This document shows positions 55,101-64,000 of a DNA stretch of 64,000 bases, piece by piece. Origin of the DNA: Halichondria panicea (lineage: Eukaryota; Porifera; Demospongiae; Suberitida; Halichondriidae). The notes beneath the pieces were generated by a model. That model made no database searches and was not told the DNA's origin. It saw nothing but the letters and a program-made list of their open reading frames with translations. Every line of letters starts with the position of its first letter. The stretch's first letter is position 1. The stretch lies in the NCBI RefSeq assembly GCF_963675165.1, contig NC_087389.1:2886001-2950000 (forward strand). The letters run 5' to 3'. A program made the translations under genes and the position numbers.

Positions 55101-58100
55101 TTGAGCAGTTACAGCTGGAAAAGACACACAGACACACAGACAGACAGACAGACATACAGTCAGCTTTACCGTATCCCGCGTGCGGCTACGCCTCGAGGCA
55201 TAAATTATAATGCCCCTAGTCCCAAGCTCATCTAGATGGTTGAAATACTTGGATACCCGAATGGACGACCACCAAAGTACTTTGCACGCAGCATACAAAA
55301 TCAGCTATAAATCACAGTGCTTTCGCTCTCTAGAACTATTACTACTTTTAAACATACCGTATTTGCCTTCTCTGATACAGATTCTTAAAATACTTTCATT
55401 TATACCCAGCTCTTTTGCTTTTTATTGATGCATTAATTGTATAAAGCCCTGGCATGCCTTAAAACAGACTTAGTTTATAATTATAGTGGGAGAAATTTCG
55501 AGACAAACACCTGGGTGAGCGTAATTTCGAGACAAAACTACTGTTTTTGAAAATTAAGCCCATCCTGCTTATAGCTGCTGCGTAGCATGCAAATAGGGTG
55601 GGCGTAATCTCGATAGAATACGGTACATGTTTTTCCAAATCATGAGTGGATAGAACAAGGTAGAAAGCTATATCATATTACATATCGGTGTACGATAATT
55701 GAAGCTGAGCTGTTGTGACATCACAACCTTTTAGCGTTGAAACAAACCCTATATAATTATTTACTGTTGTACAAGCAGTTATCATCGTGTAAGTAAGCAA
55801 CAGAATCAAACTTAATAGATTACCTGTATAATTGGCTTCACATGTGGCTGCACAAACTCTTGAGCCATTTCCTGGTGTTTGATAAGGAACTGCAGAGCCA
55901 CTGCAGCCTCTACCTTCACTGGGAGCTCTTTGTCCTGTGTCAAACAGTTGAACACTTGCTGGAGGCCGTATTGAAGGTTCTCAGGTCGAGAGAACTGGAT
56001 CTCGCTGAAGTAGTGAAGCATCCAACAAGCCTGTAGAATGTGTGATACAAACAATCGATATTCAATTGCAATGCGAACACAAAATGGACTCACCCTGGCT
56101 CTCATGTACCCAAATTGGCTCTGGAACTCAGGGTACACATGTGTGACCAACATAGACTCCAACTGAACTCTGTACGTTTTCTTCTGTATAAAAGTAAAAT
56201 AATAACTGTCAAATTTGACAATGTGGCAGGAGAAAAATTACTGGTTGTTTGAAAACATGTATTGTACCACCCCCGAAAAAATACACGCACTCTAAACTTT
56301 CGACTTGAGAGGGGACTAGTTGTAAATGGCAAGGTTTGACCCGATAATATACACGGTACATGATAATACTAATTGTCTCAGTAGTCTTGTTCTTTTTGCA
56401 GTCTGCATCGTGGATTGAATTGCTTGCTAGGGGGAGGTCCTTTTATAGTGCTGCGGTCATGTAGTATAAGTCAGATATGCACCTCATATATCCATACATC
56501 CTCCGCTACCATGGTTACATACCCCTCAGATTAACCACGGTAGCGGAGGATATATGGGTGCATATCCTCCGAGTAGGTGTGGTATATCCTATACTTGTAT
56601 TCAAATTGCAACCGTTGAGCAGCAGCTAATAAAGCTGGAATACAAACACACACTATCAGTATATCCACATTCTACATCTACCCTGTCCCATGAATAATGC
56701 TTCATCTTACTTTCATGAGCACCTCTGCCACTTGTCCAATAATGTTGAGAGCACCATCCTTTTTCCTAGGATCTTTCTGATCAGGCGGAAGCTCAAGCAC
56801 TTGCACACACATAGCCATAACAGGGTCTAGCACTGCCTTCCTTTTGGAGCAAGCACTAACTAAGAAGTTTTGAGCGGCCACAATTGGAGAGAGGAGATCT
56901 TCAAATATGTCTGCATACGAGCGAAAACGAGCCAGTAAGACGTACATTGTAAATGAAGCCTATATATATATATATACAATAATAATGCAATTGTCCACGC
57001 GCTCTGAAAAAAGAGAGTAAGACATCTCATTACATAAGACAATAGCTACAGCTCCCACAAAATACTTCAGGATGATAAATTAGAGAGTTAGATACCAACA
57101 ATGAACCCTAAATATGCATTTTAGTACACGTATAGTACATGTACATATTTAAGTACATCCAACACTGCATTCAGAAGCTGATATACAATTTATACATGTA
57201 CATGTATCACGTGGGATTATAGTGACCAACCAACTACACTCACCAAACTTCATGCGTATGTACTCATAGGGGTCCTCCTGCCAGAGTTGGTCATCATCAT
57301 CACTATAACACATCATGGGAAACACGACATCATGGTAGATGGCCAGAAAGTGAGATCGTATCAGCTTCCATGAGGCAGCATGGTCAACACTGTGTGTGAG
57401 GGCACACTATAATAATAATAATACAGGATGGTTTGAATTAAGCAGGCAAGCACATCAAGTGACAATTAAAGAAGGGTTTTGTTCTCGGAGGATAAAATGA
57501 GTCCACTGTGGGTGTGCGTAATCATGCTTATATTGTGTGTGACTCTGCTCAGGAGTTGGTGATTCCTCTTCTAATACAATGTACATAAGTTCAGCACATG
57601 GGCACTGTTTCATTTTATGACCTATATATATAGGTCAAGGCTTAGAAAATAGCACAATTGATACTTAAGCAAACGTTTAAACTCGTGAACTTGTACACAC
57701 CACAATCCTGGCCCGATCGCAAAGTATTAAGGCTGATTTGCAAAAGCTTTTCACTAAACATATTCGATATCCAGTTATCTGAGTAGACTGGAGAAAACAT
57801 CTTTCTACCTGCGGGAAAGGGACTGGCGAGGTGACTATGAACAACTGACTTCATTGCGCTCAGAATTTAATGAAATGGTTTATGTGGTCTCCACGTGTAT
57901 CCCCAAAGCAGTTACACATAACAAGACAGTGAAACCACTAAAATTAATACTTTCAAACGTTCCGTCAGGACAGTGTTGATAGTCACCTGGCCAACCTCCT
58001 TCGTCTCCAGCCTATTAATGTACCTGATCTGGCTTACAAAGGGGTCCAGATAATCTACTGTACAGCTAATCAGGTACATGACCCCACTACAGGTACTGGA

Positions 58101-61100
58101 AAGCTGACACTCACGCTTTCCATAGATAGTTGAACACTCCTTGAATTACCCTAGGGGACACATACCGCCCATGGCGCTTCACCTCCAGTTGCCTCAGAAT
58201 TACGTTAATGACCCCAGCTGCAATGGAAGATAGAATTTATATGGTTTTACATATAGCCAGGAGGCTCCGAACGATAAGTATAATTATACAGGTAATTGTT
58301 GATGATCTGAAAAAAAACATTAACAGATCGAGCCACGTGTAGATATTAGAGATAGCTGTTACAGTTAAACTAACCATTGAATGTTTTGGCATAATAGCTG
58401 GCAAAAGCTGCAAAGCATTTTTCGACCCCATTAGGGATTCCATATCTCTCAAAGAGACGACAGAATATGTGCAGAGCCCATTTCTTACACTTCCACCACT
58501 GGAGCTCTTGTCGCTCGTCCTCATCAACTTCATCTGCTTCCTGTTGGTGAGTGGGGAAAGGAAATGAGGTACATACAATGTATATGCTATCAAATTTTTT
58601 TATTTGTGTTACGTACGTTGTTGGGAATTCAAGACTGTAACTGTTACAGCACAATGCGCAATACAGTACAAAGAATTACACAAAATTGATTAGGACCCAA
58701 GACTTACAGATGGCACAGGACGCTGCACGATGGTCTGCAAAACAATAATCCAACCAGGCAGAGTGGATTCATTGAGGATCTCCAGTGGAAGAGAATACTG
58801 TGAAGGACATTCATTACAAATGTAAACGTATCGATATGTGTAGCACTCCTGGTGTTTCTTATTACTACATGTACATGTGACTTATACTGTTTTAACAGAG
58901 CACTAAAGTGCTAACCCTCGGCTGTTGATAAAAATCAGAGTAGTGTTCAGTTGTATCCGTTATAGAGGCAACACACTACAATTCTACTATTATAGAGACT
59001 GGTAAAGGATTATAAAAATTGTAGATCTACCTTGAATAAAGGTCACATGTAGAAGCAAGTTCAAGTTTCTTAGCTTTTGCTCGCTTTTATACGCCACCGA
59101 AGCTTTAACACCGAAATCTGCCACATTAAAAACTAATAATTTGTTCTGTGGAGGCTATCCCTAAATGTAGCTATCAAAACAGGTGGGAGGTTCAAGGTTC
59201 GATGATTAACTACGGTACATGTCTTGAGTGACTATAGTAAGGAAATAAGTTCAGTGACAAGTAGATTCGTGTTGTACACAAGGAATATGTGTGCTAATTA
59301 AGAATCACATAATTACTGTAACATTACATGTACATTGGGGCTTGCAGATTAAAGGGATTGCAGAAGTGTTACAGTAAGTAGTGCACTGCGTTGAATGTGA
59401 GCTAGCCTCACCCCTTCACTCAGGCAACAGTGTGCATGTGGAGTTGTCCCAGTATAATTTAATTACGTATTCACTCTTCAACGCCCACTCTATACTGGGC
59501 GTGGCAGCTTAGCTGCTCAGCCTATCAGCATGCTAATCCATGACATCATGTGGGTGTGGTTTTATGATGAGTGGGTTGAAAATGACATTTTACACATCTA
59601 CAATCTGATAGGCGGCGCCAAGATCCTGGTGCAGGGGGTAACTCCACTTAAGCTACATGTATCAGTGATGGCCGGGCCTATCAATCAGGACCACCAACAG
59701 CGACACACTCCGACACTTTACAACACTCGCCTGCATAGTTGCGTAGAAGATTTTGAGAATGCTGTGTTGCAGCATGACAGAGGGGATGGACTGGTCAGCT
59801 AGGATGGCCATCATGCGCTCATAGAGAAGAGGGAGCAGTGTCTTCATGGCCGCAACATACTCAGTACGCTCCTCAGCCTTCTTGAACCTACAGGGGCATT
59901 ATGTGAAGCTCTCATACATAAAGACTTAATCAGAAAATACTATACTGGCATGTTGTGTTTCCACTATGATCCAATTAACCTTACTTGTACTTCTTGGATA
60001 GCTGGTAGAGAGATTGTAAGCTGCCCATCCAAGTGGCCTGGTTATCTGATGAGAGGTAATCATGTACTGCTGTCACAATGCCAGTCCATTTGGTGGGAAA
60101 ATCATAACGGAGGATCTGCTCCAGACACACACACAGCTGGCGACTAAAAACAAGATTTTTAAAAATAATTGTGGCTTTCATCATGGAATAGTTGTTATGT
60201 AATAATTATTATAGACCTGCAAATAATCGTCCAACAATAAACACAGTTAAACACATAGATTGAGGGCAAGTGCCACTATACTTAGAAAATCAAAAATCTT
60301 TGGTACGTGCGGGTAGGTTACTAAGTCAGTCAGAAACCTGTGGGTAGGTTAAACATGAGTAAAGCATTTTTAAGCCACATATGTAAACCCTCCCAAAAGA
60401 TAAGTGGCTTCTGCACATCACCAAGGGCGTATAAAGATAGTTAATTAACCCCCCCACCTGCAAACTTATAGACACTAAAAACTACGCTTGAAGTAGTCTG
60501 CAAGAGAAGTTGGGAGAAATCCAATTAGTGACCTTAATTAGCTAAGGTCAGGTAGTTACAGCTTCCTCTGATGCTCAATAATTATGTTCTATTCAGTGGA
60601 CACCAACAATTTTGTGTGCATTTTGTGTGTATATAAAGCTAAGTAAGAGTAGAATAGCAACTGGTTGGAGAGAGGTAAGTGGTGGTCGGTTTGAAGATAG
60701 CGGTAGTCGGATCTAACCACCCCCGACCACTGTGGGCAGAACCCTGTGCAACCATAAAACTCTAGAACGAACTCTTAATTTAAATCTAGAATAATTCCAA
60801 GAATAAGTGGCTAGAAGCTAGCCTATAGAAGCAAGCACTAGAAGAGAACAGGAACATTGAATGATCTGTCACAGTCCTTGTGTCGAGCTGCCATCTTCAA
60901 ACCGAAATAGACTAGAAATATTGTTCATGTTTGTATGAACAATTAGCTCTATGATCACTACAGATATTGACAACTATATTCTAGCTGTGCATGATTGACA
61001 AACATGATACTAATTATTATTGACAACAGCTTTTTTCCAACCTTCAGCCGTTTTGGTAGCTATTTTGAGAACCTATAATTTGTGTTCTGATTGTCCCATT

Positions 61101-63688
61101 TTAGGGGTTGATATATGAAGAAACGAAGCGCCGAACAGGGTTTTATACAGAGGGGGGGGGGCGCCCTGGGATTTCCCACCCTAGCCAAAATTCCCCCCCC
61201 CTAAAAATCTGAAAATTAATGATCTCATAATAAAAATGTATAACTTTTCTCCTTAAAAATGTCTACAATCTCATTAATAGAACTAGACTAGTGAAATGTA
61301 CTCAAATTGCACCTCAGATAACCATTCCTCAAAAATTTTCCAGGGGAGGACCCCCCTCAATTAAACGTTTCCCCCTCCCAGCTAAAAATCCTGTATGAAA
61401 CCCTGCCGAAACAAATTAACAGACACACTGACAGATTGCTATAACCTGCGGCCGTCTTTCGTTAATACAACCAGCATGGTTGTTTAACTCACCAGATTAG
61501 AGGAGGAGATTGTATGATACTGGCAATGATATTGTCACGAATGAGAGTTTTTGATTGCTCTGGTATGGGGCACGGCAGCTCATTGTCATCTCCTGGCTCA
61601 CGATCCCTCCAGTACTTACCCATACAGTTTTTCAGGTATATCGCACCTAAGGCAAGAAAAAAACAATTGAACACAAATGTTAACTTAGCACAAGAGTGAT
61701 GCCAAATAGACACCATACACACTGTATTAAACCTCAGACAATAATTGGGGCGAGCGAAGCGAGTTTCTACCTAGTGATTACGTTGCAATTTTGTCTTGTG
61801 TGTCATGGACCGGCAAGATATTTGCTTCTGGGAGTTGTGATCTTTTACCAACTTTTACCTGATTTATGCGCATGAGCACAATAAGCTAGCTATAAATTCT
61901 ACATTAAGTGCATACAGCTCAGACAGGACACAGAGACTCCTGAGGCCACAGACACGACTGCAGCCGGTCAGTGCAGATCAGATGAGGACTCATGAGGTCA
62001 CACAGGCACACCTGCAGAAGCTGACTTGCTAGAAGGTTGCTTTTCATCAACTGCTTGTACTTGGGTCCAGCAGGAGCTCTTGTGATAACTACTTTGCTCC
62101 TCCTGTTAGGCTGTGCACCCAGTTTTTTTTGACATATGTACTGCTGTGCATCATTTTCGGCCATATTGTTAATAGACTCATGAGCTGTCACTTTTGTACG
62201 GCATAAAATAGACTGGTCAAACTGACTTGTGTACCGCATGCGGTTTAGCCACTGAGTTGCTGCCACTATTATAGTGGTAAATGTTGCACATGATTCTACA
62301 CAGACTTTGATCTGTCTAGCACTACTTTTTGCCATGTAGAACTTACAGCTCACGAGTCTACATTGTAAGGGCAGAACTCAAGAAGCTAGCAATCCTCAAT
62401 GTTGATCGTAACAATCTTATATCATACTTCTCAGACTCTTACTCAAAATGATAATTAAGTTTAACCCAAACACACAATTCGTTCCCGGTTGCCCCAAACA
62501 TGCTCCTAGTAATCAATTATAGGTGTAGCCTATGGTGTATAGTTAAAAACGGCAACTAACTATTGGGGAAATAACACCGAAGGGTGTTGAAATTCAGAGC
62601 AAGTCAATGAAAAAGCTTTCAATAAGAGTATTCACAAAAACACGTACGTGGTAGCTATATAGTGCATGCATAATTGAAGTGAATTGAATTCACGTTTAGC
62701 TATATCAGCAATGTCATAAATGTGCTTACATTCTTGAAATTTTAGCACATACGCATGTAGCATCTTATTTATGATGAAAATGATGATAATATCCTAGCCA
62801 GCGCACATCAGTGTTTGCAAGAAAAGAGGAGCTGAAACTATAAGTACTTGGAATAAATAGTACGTAGCTATAGATAAATTATATGGTCAAACATTTCATT
62901 TGTAACACTTAGAAAAGTGTGTCAGTGCAAAAACCTACAAGTTGATAGAGTACCGTAGACACTATTAGCGCATCGATTAAAAGCGTATTTATTTTAAGCG
63001 CATACTTAACTGCTGGTTTTCTGCTGGAATATAAGCGCTTTTCTAATCATGCGACAGATAATTATTATAAGAATTGATTTGAGCTATCTGTCATACAGTA
63101 GAGCTGGTATATCAACCTGGAAGAACTCTTTGGGTAAGCTAGCTAGCTGTTATCTTGTCTGATTATGCCGAGAGAATGTGACCTACATGTAGATGAGGTG
63201 GACTTGGACCATTTGTCCCAGTTATAGCTAGGTCAACATGAATGTTTTAAAAACTCGAACTGTTACTGCTACAGCTAGGATTGCTACAGCTAGGATTGCT
63301 TACAGCTCAGTCGCTCACTTGAATTTCCATGCGGTTAGGGAGTTATCACTCATCACAGTGACATCTAGTTACTGGGTGGGACTAATTAATGACTGCATTA
63401 ATTATAAGCGCATCCTCAAATAAACAACACATAGAGCTCTGCCATTGATTCTATTAGAACATACGCTAAAAATTCAATACTGCGGTATGTACAAATAGCC
63501 AACTACACGTGTACCTACCAATTAAGGCTATCGCTGTGATCAGGCATAAAGGCTATCATTGAAAATCACTCCCTTGTGCTAACCGTTACAAAGGGACATC
63601 ACAAACCTGCCTGCCGTGTAGGCATAGGAACGTTGTTGTCCAGCACTATTTGTAGCAAGCATGGTGTAAAGTTAGGTAGACGATGAGC
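40140..63688 (-). CDS. IPO7: Importin-7/8 (importin-beta family), 5' end outside window
   Basis: Twenty-four exons in transcript order: 63688-63607, 61646-61493, 60143-59985, 59887-59731, 58797-58708, 58540-58375, 58217-58115, 57389-57244, 56910-56711, 56183-56094, 56030-55824, 54338-54219, 54126-53995, 48168-48102, 47121-46996, 46277-46180, 46028-45936, 45601-45515, 45393-45260, 43765-43623, 43534-43389, 41079-40941, 40890-40774, 40225-40140. All phases agree: 1013 residues plus stop. About 20-25 N-terminal residues are missing, so the full protein should match the roughly 1038 of human IPO7. Landmarks: MPTRQAGAIYLKN (importin-beta N domain), [58 protein letters not shown], '[16 protein letters not shown]', [21 protein letters not shown], a strongly acidic run in exon 21 and the C-terminal GGYQF. 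It carries ribosomal proteins, histone H1, HIV-independent and signalling cargo into the nucleus under Ran-GTP control. Exon 4 probably ends at a GC donor. Confidence 0.95.
40313..40743. repeat. Family B MITE in the last IPO7 intron
   Basis: TGCCTCGGTGAATGTG at the left, GTACACCGAGGCAT at the right; 431 bp. The CA-like tract is short and interrupted (CAGACACACACACAGACAGG). The 127-codon ORF spanning 40505-40888 runs from IPO7 exon 23 into this repeat and is not a protein end. Confidence 0.85.
41219..41914. repeat. Element with about 130-bp terminal inverted repeats
   Basis: GTACTGCCCTTTGCAGCTCA at the left is mirrored at 41895-41914. The arms (41219-41355 and 41777-41914) share CACTTGAGATAAGTGTAACA and ACTATAGAACAAGGGACAAA. 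A degenerate third copy of the inner block (AAACCACTTGAGGTAAATGT) occurs at about 41465. No transposase ORF. Lies in the IPO7 intron between exons 21 and 22. Confidence 0.88.
42585..42988. repeat. Two degenerate family D MITEs side by side
   Basis: First copy about 42585-42752 (AAATTTTCGCGGATTTCGTG ... AATTTCACGCTATACG), second about 42820-42988 (ATAAAATATTCGTGGTTGAA ... CGAAAATTACCCGCTATAGG). Both keep the CACGAA/TTCGTG interior pattern with decayed ends. A third decayed copy starts at about 44093 (CTGTATAGCGGGTAATTTTC). Confidence 0.7.
44700..45242. repeat. Family A MITE
   Basis: Includes GTGGCTTACTGGTATACCAG, GGGTGTGTCTGCAAAGAGAT, AGCTAACAAAAAGCTAGCGC, AATCCACGAATCAAAATCCA and the right end GGCTACGCCTCGAGGCAT. 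The right end lies 18 bp from the exon 19 splice donor of IPO7. Confidence 0.8.
45630..45816. repeat. Family F MITE next to an IPO7 exon
   Basis: AGGGTGTCATACAGG at the left, CCTGTATGACACCCT at the right. It starts only 29 bp upstream of the acceptor of IPO7 exon 18 (45601), so it may overlap the branch-point region. Confidence 0.88.
46390..46880. repeat. Family L element with TAGCCTCG ends
   Basis: TAGCCTCGATCCCAGGCCAA at the left, GGCTGGAAACGAGGCTA at the right; 491 bp. Partial mirror blocks inside include GGGCGTGGCAGGAACC and GGTTCCTAACCACGCCC. No gene. Lies in the IPO7 intron between exons 15 and 16. Confidence 0.78.
47122..48101. other. IPO7 intron 14, no recognised content
   Basis: About 980 bp of AT-rich intron sequence between exons 14 and 15. 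No MITE termini, exon or RNA gene was recognised. Confidence 0.5.
48676..48842. repeat. Family C MITE
   Basis: TACCGTATTACTACAATAAT at the left, CCTAGTAATACGGTA at the right, TA-flanked; 167 bp. The interior is closely similar to the copy at 26808-27005. Confidence 0.87.
49542..49560 (-). terminator. Polyadenylation signals of the nested RING gene
   Basis: On the minus strand two AATAAA hexamers (complement of 49542-49547 and of the ATAAAA-containing stretch 49554-49560) occur 10-30 bp beyond the stop codon. Confidence 0.6.
49571..50845 (-). CDS. Intronless RING/TRAF-type zinc-finger protein without MATH domain
   Basis: One uninterrupted ORF of 424 residues in the 5.8-kb IPO7 intron between exons 13 and 14, same strand as the host. 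The start is the ATG at 50845; the longer reading begins at a GTG. Near residues 33-71 is a RING: CSLC, then [10 protein letters not shown], then CPDC. It is followed by TRAF-type zinc fingers from about 97 to 235 (for example [30 protein letters not shown], 'CPNGC...[13 protein letters not shown]') and a short helical, coiled-coil-like stretch (about 250-295). Instead of a MATH/TRAF-C domain the C-terminus is proline-rich ([22 protein letters not shown]3-type ligands) and acidic. A cytoplasmic E3 ubiquitin ligase or adaptor role is inferred from the family. The RING spacing H-x1-C (HYC) differs from the usual H-x2-C. Lack of introns suggests retrotransposition. Confidence 0.88.
   Translation of the reverse strand: MISNLVEGSRKEKKNVAHFKVAFVSSVPPNYLCSLCNELFKFPCHVNCCQAHYCQECIGRIKQMDRPCPDCSEKDFIVISDTTDSTLKASVDGLKVYCPMRKSGCRWTGRLDVLDDHLMWGEAECPDTTCRVIPVQCVSGCGSIVSRGSMKAHLQSSCKRRDTSCKYCGLKESFDQLTTVHYSICHKYHVSCPNGCKMPGIERASVKSHLELECPFRTATCEFRYAGCGEEFRVTEQSRHMTTAMSTHISLLSTFTLSVQVENKELRSFCNRLEKVCASLQRDCAHLAAEVSDIQNAVTGDNPKEVYQNDRKNSIRSRRPLPPLPLPSVSQKFQTQMNQSYSVSSEPSSRPSPGSVPGPQLGDSPTDEDDPSEDSIPPPLPPRNGLFDPQSSPPSTSSVNWVPNDSTDTSDELSPLSCEEDLFN
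51482..51869. repeat. Pogo/Tigger-like MITE, complete (family J)
   Basis: CAGTAGGCTCTCGTTCATCC at the left and GGAATAGCAAGGGTCTACTG at the right, flanked by TA; 388 bp. Shares the CAGTAG start with the inverted pair at 18635-19173 but has a different interior. Confidence 0.87.
52271..53089. repeat. Two family E MITEs in tandem
   Basis: Copy one is 52271-52688 and copy two 52696-53089, separated by a few bases. Both carry ATTTACTTGA...AAACGCCCGGGCGTTTAT at the left and GGGCGTTTAAT...TACGGTA at the right. They match 20628-21022. ORFs at 52253-52936 are repeat-derived. Confidence 0.88.
54504..55202. repeat. Family A MITE, full-length reference copy
   Basis: ATGCCTCTCGCCATGTTATG at the left, GGCTACGCCTCGAGGCAT at the right; 699 bp. 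It contains every block seen in the other A copies, plus an imperfect CACAGACA repeat near the right end. Lies in the IPO7 intron between exons 11 and 12. Confidence 0.85.
55478..55625. repeat. Probable MITE ending in ATACGGTA
   Basis: AAATTTCGAGACAAACACC, a partial repeat TAATTTCGAGACAAAACTA and a right end AATCTCGATAGAATACGGTA suggest inverted arms. The left terminus lacks a clear CCGTAT, so the boundary is uncertain. Confidence 0.5.
56476..56564. repeat. 89-bp hairpin element
   Basis: TATGCACCTCATATATCCAT and ATCCTCCGCTACCATGGTT on the left pair with AACCACGGTAGCGGAGGAT and ATATGGGTGCATA on the right around a loop of about 15 bases. It sits in the IPO7 intron between exons 9 and 10. Confidence 0.85.
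59040..59165. repeat. Family G fragment, reverse orientation
   Basis: AAGTTCAAGTTTCTTAGCTT, AAGCTTTAACACCGAAATCT and AAAACTAATAATTTGTTCTG with GGAGGCTATCC are inverse to blocks in the array at 21070-22700. Confidence 0.7.
61136..61405. repeat. Diverged family F MITE
   Basis: CAGGGTTTTATACAGAGGGG at the left, CCTGTATGAAACCCTG at the right; 270 bp. Long G-runs and C-runs lie inside the arms as in the other F copies, with a different centre. In IPO7 intron between exons 2 and 3. Confidence 0.8.
61919..62335 (-). CDS. Anonymous 138-codon ORF in an IPO7 intron
   Basis: Open from ATG at 62335 to a stop at 61919 within the 1.96-kb intron between the first two visible IPO7 exons, same strand as the host gene. 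The protein has a Cys-containing N-terminal half and a basic middle ([19 protein letters not shown]). No family was recognised, and there is no signal peptide or clear domain. It is long for a chance ORF in AT-rich intron DNA, but no polyadenylation signal follows closely. The IPO7 exons join in phase without it, so it is not an obligatory exon. It may be a small nested gene, a decayed retrocopy or chance. Confidence 0.25.
   Translation of the reverse strand: MAKSSARQIKVCVESCATFTTIIVAATQWLNRMRYTSQFDQSILCRTKVTAHESINNMAENDAQQYICQKKLGAQPNRRSKVVITRAPAGPKYKQLMKSNLLASQLLQVCLCDLMSPHLICTDRLQSCLWPQESLCPV
62951..63487. repeat. MITE with TACCGTAG/CTGCGGTA termini (family Q)
   Basis: TACCGTAGACACTATTAGCG at the left and ACGCTAAAAATTCAATACTG plus CGGTA at the right. 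Interior repeats of AAGCGCAT and AGCGTATTTATTTTAAGCGC. A related interior (TTTTTATTTTAAGGGCATAA, AACTGCTGGTTTTTTGC) occurs near 32870 in the subtilase. Confidence 0.72.
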
Positions 63689-64000
63689 CTGCAAATGGAA
63701 AAAAGTTAGTAAAAAAAAATGTGCCTGTATTTTGTATATTAATTATATTAACGTTAATTTATTAACTATATGTACACTGGATGTCATCCAGTCCAGTAAT
63801 AGCACGCCATCATTGCACTGCAATTACTTGTCAAGTAATTGCACACTGTCAATTGCCTGATAATTAAAACTGCAGAGAACTCGAACGTAACGTAGTAGAT
63901 GTTCCACAAAAATAATTGCCGAGCCTCTAAATATAATATTATGGTTTTTCTGGATTTATCTCTTCTAATACGGTTATAACTGCAAAAATACGAATATAGA
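63689..64000. other. IPO7 upstream intron, right edge
   Basis: AT-rich sequence upstream of the first visible IPO7 exon. No ATG exon with the expected importin start was found, so the first exon lies to the right of the window. Confidence 0.6.

Overview
This is a 64-kb stretch of an animal nuclear genome, AT-rich and built of intron-split genes. Exons were joined by hand from splice sites, reading phase and remembered family alignments. The tiny introns (47-65 bp), the compact gene order, a secreted proteinase K-like protease, a rolling stone-like membrane protein and a TRAF-type RING gene lacking MATH suggest an early-branching metazoan, most likely a sponge. That assignment is inference; the sequence alone does not prove it.

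Layout: 1-3143 is repeat-filled intergenic DNA. At 3144-4126 (+) lies a two-exon rolling stone-like multi-pass membrane protein. At 6854-9789 (+) is a complete 10-exon PRMT1 arginine methyltransferase. At 9935-25337 (-) is a complete 10-exon BLTP3 (UHRF1BP1/UHRF1BP1L-type bridge-like lipid transfer protein), about 1490 residues. At 25711-39894 (+) is a complete 16-exon secreted proteinase K-like subtilase with an I9 prodomain. At 40140-63688 (-) is importin-7/8, with 24 exons and 1013 residues in view; the first exon lies beyond the right edge. Nested in an IPO7 intron on the same strand (49571-50845) is an intronless RING plus TRAF zinc-finger gene whose C-terminus is proline-rich instead of a MATH domain. 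A second, anonymous 138-codon ORF lies in another IPO7 intron (61919-62335).

The genes are tightly packed at their ends: PRMT1 and BLTP3 converge 145 bp apart, the protease and IPO7 converge 245 bp apart, and BLTP3 and the protease diverge from a 373-bp shared upstream region. They are unrelated housekeeping or secretory functions (arginine methylation, interorganelle lipid transfer, nuclear import, extracellular proteolysis), so no operon-like cooperation is implied.

The introns and flanks are unusually rich in short non-autonomous DNA transposons (MITEs). At least a dozen families recur here. Several families with unrelated interiors share the same terminal CCGTAT flanked by TA. Two families carry a microsatellite near one end, expanded in one copy to about 276 bp of pure CA. 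One intron holds two copies of a pogo/Tigger-like MITE in inverted orientation. No rRNA, tRNA, CRISPR array or autonomous transposase was recognised.
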